Assembly (NCBI RefSeq): GCF_001885945.1
Contig: NZ_JXKQ01000014.1
Location: 1 to 39,512 of the forward strand
Length of the DNA stretch: 39,512 bases
Direction: 5' to 3'
DNA from: Enterococcus hermanniensis
GTDB taxonomy: Bacteria > Bacillota > Bacilli > Lactobacillales > Enterococcaceae
A model generated the notes under the pieces. The model worked only from the letters and a program-made list of their open reading frames with translations. It made no database searches and was not told the DNA's origin. Below, piece by piece: positions 34,918-39,512 of the stretch. The stretch's first letter is position 1; the number at the start of each line of letters is the position of its first letter. The position numbers and the translations under genes were made by a program.

Positions 34918-35720
34918 GACGGGCTTTTCTAGCCGCGATTTTTATTGCTGGAATCGCTCCGATGCTAGGTGTTTTTCTAGTTATCCGGCGGCAATCGTTG
35001 ATGGCTGATACTTTGTCACATGTTTCCCTAGCCGGAGTTGCTCTAGGTTTTTTCTTAAACTTGAATCCAACAGGAACGACGCTCTTCGTCGTCGTTATCG
35101 CTGCGATCCTTATGGAGTATCTTCAAAATATGTACAGTTCTTATTCAGAGATCTCGATTGCAATCTTGATGGCAGCCGGATTAGCAGTAGCGCTAGTATT
35201 GATGAGTTTAGCTCCAGGGAATTCGGCAGTCAGTATCCAATCATATTTATTCGGTTCGATTGTTACAATCACTTGGCAACAAGTTGTCTTTCTAGGCATT
35301 TTATTTGTCCTAGTAGGTATTTTATTTCTATTATTTAAACGCCCAATGTATGTATTGACCTTTGATGAAGATATCGCGGCCGTCGATGGCTTACCGGTTC
35401 GAATGATGTCAATGATTTTTAACATCGTGACCGGTGTAGCAATTGCGGTCATGATCCCGATTGCTGGGGCTTTACTAATCTCGGCCATCATGGTATTACC
35501 AGCAGCCGTTGGTATGCGAGTAGGGAAAAGCTTCAACGTAGTGATTTTCGTTAGTGTTTTAGTAGGTTTTATCGGAATGATCGGTGGGTTGACTGGTTCG
35601 TATTATTTAGATACACCGCCGGGCGCTACGATTACGTTAGGTTTTATCGTATTATTCTTATTAGTCAATGGTGTTCGCCAGTTGAGAATTTTATTCCAGC
35701 GAAAACAGTTACAAAAATAG
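34890..35720 (+). CDS. znuB: Zinc ABC transporter permease
   Basis: A 276-residue ABC-3 family permease with about eight transmembrane helices. The conserved stretch [17 protein letters not shown] (about 37-53) and the family's [14 protein letters not shown] coupling segment are present. ATG 34890 lies within the ATPase gene with AAAGGAG ahead, so translation is coupled. The three genes form a complete zinc importer under the Zur box; a terminator closes the operon. Confidence 0.93.
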   Translation: MALLSYEFMRRAFLAAIFIAGIAPMLGVFLVIRRQSLMADTLSHVSLAGVALGFFLNLNPTGTTLFVVVIAAILMEYLQNMYSSYSEISIAILMAAGLAVALVLMSLAPGNSAVSIQSYLFGSIVTITWQQVVFLGILFVLVGILFLLFKRPMYVLTFDEDIAAVDGLPVRMMSMIFNIVTGVAIAVMIPIAGALLISAIMVLPAAVGMRVGKSFNVVIFVSVLVGFIGMIGGLTGSYYLDTPPGATITLGFIVLFLLVNGVRQLRILFQRKQLQK

Positions 35721-35748
35721 AGGAAAGCGAAAGCTTTTCCTCTTTTTT
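35717..35748 (+). terminator. Terminator of the zinc uptake operon
   Basis: AGAGGAAAGC and GCTTTTCCTCT arms around GAAA with one bulged T, then seven T's. Confidence 0.88.
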
Positions 35749-35764
35749 TGTTTAATAATTAATA

Positions 35765-35777
35765 AATTCCGAACTTT
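35765..35777 (+). promoter_or_regulatory. PurBox upstream of purR
   Basis: AATTCCGAACTTT matches the lactococcal PurBox consensus AWWWCCGAACWWT at all 13 positions. A weaker CGAA-containing copy (ATACTCGAATTTT, 10 of 13) begins near 35798. Autogenous control by PurR is likely. Confidence 0.7.
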
Positions 35778-35823
35778 TTCACTTTGAAACAAGAAAATAC
35801 TCGAATTTTATTGATTAAACCCT

Positions 35824-35829
35824 TATAAT
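35824..35829 (+). promoter_or_regulatory. -10 box of purR
   Basis: TATAAT, with only TCGAAT at the -35 position 17 bases upstream. A weak -35 together with an upstream PurBox (about 65 bases before the expected start) fits activation as in Lactococcus. The leader to GTG 35940 is about 100 bases long. Confidence 0.55.
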
Positions 35830-35939
35830 GAAAAACGATAAATCAGATTTGGTTAGCCTCGACTTAATAAAAAGTAGTAGGGACATAAATTGAACATCAA
35901 AAAATTAATTACTTTAATATGAAAATAGGAGTGGATTAC

Positions 35940-36761
35940 GTGAAAGTGCGTCGAAGTGAACGTTTAATCGACATGACACAATATTTATTGGATCATCCAC
36001 ATGATTTGATCCCATTGACTTTTTTTGCTGCTCGTTATGGTTCAGCAAAATCTTCGATCAGTGAAGATTTAGCGATCGTAAAGAAAACCTTTAAGGAACG
36101 CGGAACGGGTCTTTTAGAAACGATTCCTGGAGCTGCTGGAGGTGTTGTTTTTACACCGAGTATTACTGATGAAGAAGCCAAAGAATATATTGAATCTTTA
36201 GCTGAACGTTTGTCAGAAGAAGATCGTCTATTACCAGGTGGATATGTTTATTTATCTGATATGTTAGGACAACCGGACTTGTTACGTAAAGTTGGTCGGA
36301 TTATTGCTGCTCAATACTTAGATAAAAAAGTTGATGCTGTGATGACCGTGGCAACGAAAGGCGTACCAATCGCTCAAGCAGTATCCTATTATTTGAATGC
36401 GCCATTTGTGATCGTGCGACGTGATTCGAAAATCACCGAAGGTTCTACAGTCAGCGTCAACTATGTATCAGGTTCTTCAGAACGGATTGAAAAGATGGAA
36501 TTATCTAAACGTAGTTTGAAACGCGGCTCAAGAGTCTTGATCGTGGATGACTTCATGAAAGGCGGCGGGACCGTCAACGGAATGAAGAGTTTAATTGAAG
36601 AGTTTGAAGCTGAATTAGTCGGCATCACTGTTTTTGCGGAATCTAAATTCAAAGGTGAACGTGCAATCGACGATTATAATTCATTGTTATTCGTTCAAGA
36701 TGTGGATACAAGTACAAAAACCATCACGGTTGTACCGGGAAATTGTTTTGATAAAGAATAA
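35940..36761 (+). CDS. purR: Purine operon regulator PurR
   Basis: A 273-residue transcription factor with an N-terminal winged helix (MKVRRSERLIDMTQYLLDHP; YGSAKSSISEDLAIVKKTF) and a phosphoribosyltransferase-like domain with the PRPP motif at 199-212 (VLIVDDFMKGGGTV). PRPP signals purine demand. GTG 35940 is preferred to ATG 35919: AGGAGTGG at 35927-35934 precedes it, and the family starts at MKVRRSERL. The product may activate (lactococcal mode) or repress (Bacillus mode). Genes glmU and prs follow; prs makes its ligand. Confidence 0.95.
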   Translation: MKVRRSERLIDMTQYLLDHPHDLIPLTFFAARYGSAKSSISEDLAIVKKTFKERGTGLLETIPGAAGGVVFTPSITDEEAKEYIESLAERLSEEDRLLPGGYVYLSDMLGQPDLLRKVGRIIAAQYLDKKVDAVMTVATKGVPIAQAVSYYLNAPFVIVRRDSKITEGSTVSVNYVSGSSERIEKMELSKRSLKRGSRVLIVDDFMKGGGTVNGMKSLIEEFEAELVGITVFAESKFKGERAIDDYNSLLFVQDVDTSTKTITVVPGNCFDKE

Positions 36762-36774
36762 ACGCATCTAAAAG

Positions 36775-36840
36775 GTTCGTTTTCCATTAGCTGCTCTGAT
36801 GATTTTTATGGAGAGCAAAAATTGGAAGCTAGCCTTTTTT
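36775..36840 (+). terminator. Long imperfect terminator after purR
   Basis: Nested pairings GGTT/AGCC, TTTTCCA/TTGGAA and GCTCT/AGAGC form an interrupted stem ending in CCTTTTTTTTA. The remaining bases to glmU (36841-36988) show no clear promoter; AGTAAAAT at 36850-36857 is a weak candidate. Confidence 0.7.
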
Positions 36841-36988
36841 TTATTTAGCTAGTAAAATAGTAAGAGTATCTATGATAAATAGTCGAAAACAGCTACGCTT
36901 ATTTATAGGACTTCGTCCATTTATCGCCATAAAAAAATGAGATTTTTTCTTTTAAAAAATACTATTAAACAAATAGGAGTGACTTTTT

Positions 36989-38356
36989 TTGGAAAATCGT
37001 TATGCGATTATTTTAGCAGCGGGTAAGGGAACGCGCATGAAATCAAAATTATACAAAGTTTTACATCCGGTAGCCGGAAAACCAATGGTAGAACATATCA
37101 TTGAACGAGTGGTAGAAACAGAACCAACCGATATCGTCACAATCGTTGGTCACGGTGCCGAAATGGTCAAAGAACAATTAGGTGAACGCAGTCAATATGC
37201 ATTGCAAGCAGAACAATTAGGAACAGGCCATGCAGTGATGCAAGCCGCTGAATTCTTAAAAGGCAAAAAAGGAACAACGTTAGTCATCAGTGGTGATACA
37301 CCCTTATTAACGACACACACATTAAATAATCTTTTTGATTATCATTTAGGTAAAAAAGCCAGTGCCACGATTTTAACCGCGCATGCGGAAGATCCAACTG
37401 GTTATGGACGTATTCTTCGTGATCATGTAGGCATCGTCGAAAAAATCGTTGAGCAAAAAGATGCGACACCAGAAGAAGCACGAACTCAAGAAATTAATAC
37501 TGGAACATACTGTTTTGATAACGAACAATTATTTGCTGCGTTAGAGAAAATTGGGACGGATAATGCTCAAGGAGAATATTATTTAACAGACATCGTTGAA
37601 ATCCTAAAAAATGAAGGGCAGACGGTTGCTGCGTATCAAACAGAAGATTTTGAAGAATCATTAGGCGTGAACGACCGAATCGCTTTAGCCAATGCAAATG
37701 AAATCATGCGTCGCCGAATCAATAAACAACACATGGTCAACGGTGTAACATTTATTGATCCTGCTACTACGTATATCGATGTAGGCATCGAAATCGGTTC
37801 AGATACAGTGATTGAACCAGGCGTACAAATCCAAGGTAATACAGTGATAGGTGCAGATTGTGTGATAGGTGCCCATTCTAAAATCGTAGATAGTACGATC
37901 GAAGACAAGGTAGAAATCAAATCTTCTGTCTTAGAAGAATGTATCGTCCGCAAGTCTGCTGATGTAGGACCAAATGCCCATTTACGCCCGCAAACAGACA
38001 TTGGGGAACACGCACATATCGGGAATTATGTAGAAATCAAAAAAGCGACCATTGGTGAACATACAAAAGTTGGTCATTTGACATATGTTGGTGATGCGAC
38101 ACTTGGAAAAGATATTAACGTCGGTTGTGGGGTTGTTTTTGTTAATTATGATGGTAAAAACAAACACCATACCACTGTTGGGGATCATGTCTTTATTGGT
38201 TCAAGCACCAATATTATTTCACCAGTTACTATCGCAGCAAACAGTGTGACTGCTGCTGGCTCGACGATCACTTCTGATATCCAAGAAGGTGATCTGGCAA
38301 TTGCCCGTGCTCGCCAAGTAAACAAAGCGGGTTATGCGGATCACTTGCCATTTTAA
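36989..38356 (+). CDS. glmU: Bifunctional GlcN-1-P acetyltransferase / GlcNAc-1-P uridyltransferase
   Basis: Makes UDP-N-acetylglucosamine for peptidoglycan and teichoic acid. 455 residues: an N-terminal uridyltransferase with [20 protein letters not shown] (9-28) and a C-terminal left-handed beta-helix of hexapeptide repeats (from about 250) carrying the acetyltransferase site ([38 protein letters not shown]). TTG 36989 is the start, with AGGAGT eight bases ahead and the usual [14 protein letters not shown]-terminus. Pairing with prs is conserved in Firmicutes. Confidence 0.97.
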   Translation: MENRYAIILAAGKGTRMKSKLYKVLHPVAGKPMVEHIIERVVETEPTDIVTIVGHGAEMVKEQLGERSQYALQAEQLGTGHAVMQAAEFLKGKKGTTLVISGDTPLLTTHTLNNLFDYHLGKKASATILTAHAEDPTGYGRILRDHVGIVEKIVEQKDATPEEARTQEINTGTYCFDNEQLFAALEKIGTDNAQGEYYLTDIVEILKNEGQTVAAYQTEDFEESLGVNDRIALANANEIMRRRINKQHMVNGVTFIDPATTYIDVGIEIGSDTVIEPGVQIQGNTVIGADCVIGAHSKIVDSTIEDKVEIKSSVLEECIVRKSADVGPNAHLRPQTDIGEHAHIGNYVEIKKATIGEHTKVGHLTYVGDATLGKDINVGCGVVFVNYDGKNKHHTTVGDHVFIGSSTNIISPVTIAANSVTAAGSTITSDIQEGDLAIARARQVNKAGYADHLPF

Positions 38357-38411
38357 GGGAAATCTCTTGATTTCTTAAATGGAAATGACTAGTATTTTAT
38401 TTGAAATGGTA

Positions 38412-38417
38412 TATAAT
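38412..38417 (+). promoter_or_regulatory. Possible -10 box of prs
   Basis: TATAAT, 36 bases before the prs start, with no good -35 at 16-18 bases. prs may also be read from glmU, since no terminator lies between them. Confidence 0.4.
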
Positions 38418-38452
38418 CGGTACGTATGCTTAAAAAGAAAGTGGAGGTCCCC

Positions 38453-39424
38453 ATGTCGAAACATTATTTTGATCCAAGATTGAAGATTTTTGCTTTGAAT
38501 TCTAATCGTCCCTTAGCTGAAAAAATTGCTGAAGAAGTAGGTGTAGAACTAGGAAAAAGTTCTGTTACCCAATTTAGCGATGGAGAAATTCAAGTAAATA
38601 TTGAAGAAAGTATTCGCGGCTGCCATGTCTATGTCGTTCAGTCAACAAGTAGTCCAGTAAATGATAACTTAATGGAACTATTGATCATGATCGATGCCTT
38701 GAAACGCGCGAGTGCAAAAACAATCAATGTCGTAATGCCTTATTACGGTTATGCCCGTCAGGACCGTAAAGCGCGCGCACGGGAACCAATTACTGCAAAA
38801 CTTGTAGCCAATATGATCGAAAAAGCAGGTGCAACACGTCTATTAACACTAGATTTACATGCATCTCAAATCCAAGGATTCTTTGATATTCCTGTTGACC
38901 ATTTAATGGGTGCACCATTGATTGCAGATTATTTCTTAGAAAAAGAAATTTGCGGAGATGACGTTGTCGTTGTTTCACCAGACCATGGCGGTGTGACACG
39001 TGCTCGTAAATTAGCAGAATTCTTAAAAGCGCCAATCGCGATTATCGACAAACGTCGTCCGAAAGCGAACGTTGCGGAAGTTATGAATATTATCGGTAAA
39101 GTAGACGGCAAAACATGTGTGATCATTGATGATATGATTGATACAGCAGGTACGATCACGCTAGCTGCGAATGCCTTGAAAGAAGCGGGAGCGAAAAAAG
39201 TATATGCTTCATGTACACACCCTGTTTTATCTGGTCCAGCAATGCAACGTATCCAAGATTCAGCAATTGAGCATTTAGTCGTTACTGACTCTATTTATTT
39301 ATCAGACGAACGTAAAATCGATAAAATCGATGAAATCAGTGTTGGTGAATTAATGGGCGATGCGATCAAACGGATCCATGAAAACAAACCAGTTAGTCCT
39401 TTATTTGAAACACATAAAAAATAA
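38453..39424 (+). CDS. prs: Ribose-phosphate pyrophosphokinase
   Basis: Makes PRPP from ribose 5-phosphate and ATP for nucleotide, His and Trp synthesis. 323 residues with [22 protein letters not shown] (about 96-117) binding [16 protein letters not shown], and the PRPP motif [19 protein letters not shown] at 38443-38447 selects ATG 38453; ATG 38426 lies upstream of that site. Its product is the co-effector of PurR encoded two genes before. A perfect terminator follows the stop. Confidence 0.97.
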   Translation: MSKHYFDPRLKIFALNSNRPLAEKIAEEVGVELGKSSVTQFSDGEIQVNIEESIRGCHVYVVQSTSSPVNDNLMELLIMIDALKRASAKTINVVMPYYGYARQDRKARAREPITAKLVANMIEKAGATRLLTLDLHASQIQGFFDIPVDHLMGAPLIADYFLEKEICGDDVVVVSPDHGGVTRARKLAEFLKAPIAIIDKRRPKANVAEVMNIIGKVDGKTCVIIDDMIDTAGTITLAANALKEAGAKKVYASCTHPVLSGPAMQRIQDSAIEHLVVTDSIYLSDERKIDKIDEISVGELMGDAIKRIHENKPVSPLFETHKK

Positions 39425-39458
39425 AAAATAGGCCCTCAATGAGGGCCTATTTTTTTTG
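39424..39458 (+). terminator. Terminator after prs
   Basis: Arms AAATAGGCCCTC (39426-39437) and GAGGGCCTATTT (39441-39452) around AAT, then T's. A very stable GC-rich core. Confidence 0.96.
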
Positions 39459-39476
39459 TCTTGATTAAAAAAAGGA

Positions 39477-39500
39477 GCTCATCGGTGGGGGCCGATGAGC
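39477..39500 (+). promoter_or_regulatory. Leader hairpin before a gene beyond the window edge
   Basis: Perfect 9-base arms GCTCATCGG (39477-39485) and CCGATGAGC (39492-39500) with a G-rich six-base loop, followed directly by AAAGGAG, a ribosome binding site whose start codon lies past base 39512. There is no T run, so it is a leader or RNA-end structure, not a terminator. Confidence 0.5.
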
Positions 39501-39512
39501 AAAGGAGTTAAA

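Overview
The window looks like chromosomal DNA of a low-GC Gram-positive coccus of the Enterococcaceae, most likely an Enterococcus. This rests on the A/T-rich sequence, strong AGGAGG-type ribosome binding sites, frequent GTG/TTG starts, a cysteine T-box leader, and a gene order (radA, PIN/TRAM protein, gltX, cysE, cysS, mrnC, rlmB, rae1, sigH; later ispE, zinc ABC transporter, purR, glmU, prs) resembling the enterococcal core chromosome. Species cannot be fixed from sequence alone.

Bases 1-3400 hold the 3' end of a type I-B CRISPR-Cas locus: the C-terminal part of a probable cas3 (cut by the window edge), cas4, cas1 and cas2, a 186-base leader with two strong inverted repeats, then an array of 14 full 30-base repeats, 14 spacers and a decayed terminal repeat. 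The repeat ends in GGAATGTAAAT, as in clostridial I-B systems, which gives + orientation and leader-proximal growth next to cas2.

Bases 3400-9400 are a mixed flank: a small membrane protein, an aldo/keto reductase, a small exported protein of unknown role, a zinc-ribbon protein, a pyrimidine-dimer-glycosylase-like protein, a cation diffusion facilitator and a membrane-anchored glycerophosphodiesterase, with a large two-tier hairpin at 5424-5484. No transposase or integrase is visible.

Bases 9400-19700 are core genes: dut-radA-PIN/TRAM; gltX; a T-box-controlled cysE-cysS-mrnC-rlmB-rae1 run with overlapping genes; sigH, whose ribosome binding site lies inside a predicted hairpin; veg with a textbook promoter; and mscL on the opposite strand sharing a bidirectional terminator with veg. 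Bases 19850-29250 form the conserved yfmF-yfmH-ymfI-rodZ-pgsA-cinA-recA-rny cluster, joining EF-P modification partners, cell shape, phospholipid synthesis, recombination (with a LexA-like box before recA) and RNA decay. mprF follows as its own unit with a very strong terminator.

Bases 32000-39512 carry ispE, a zinc uptake operon (binding lipoprotein, ATPase, permease) under a perfect Zur-type palindrome, purR behind a perfect match to the lactococcal PurBox, glmU and prs. The window ends in a hairpin followed by a ribosome binding site for a gene beyond the edge. The clearest candidates for new biology are the non-standard start of cas1, the structured CRISPR leader, the sequestered sigH ribosome binding site and the two unexplained hairpins at 5424-5484 and 39477-39500. 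I do not see a wholly new multi-gene system.
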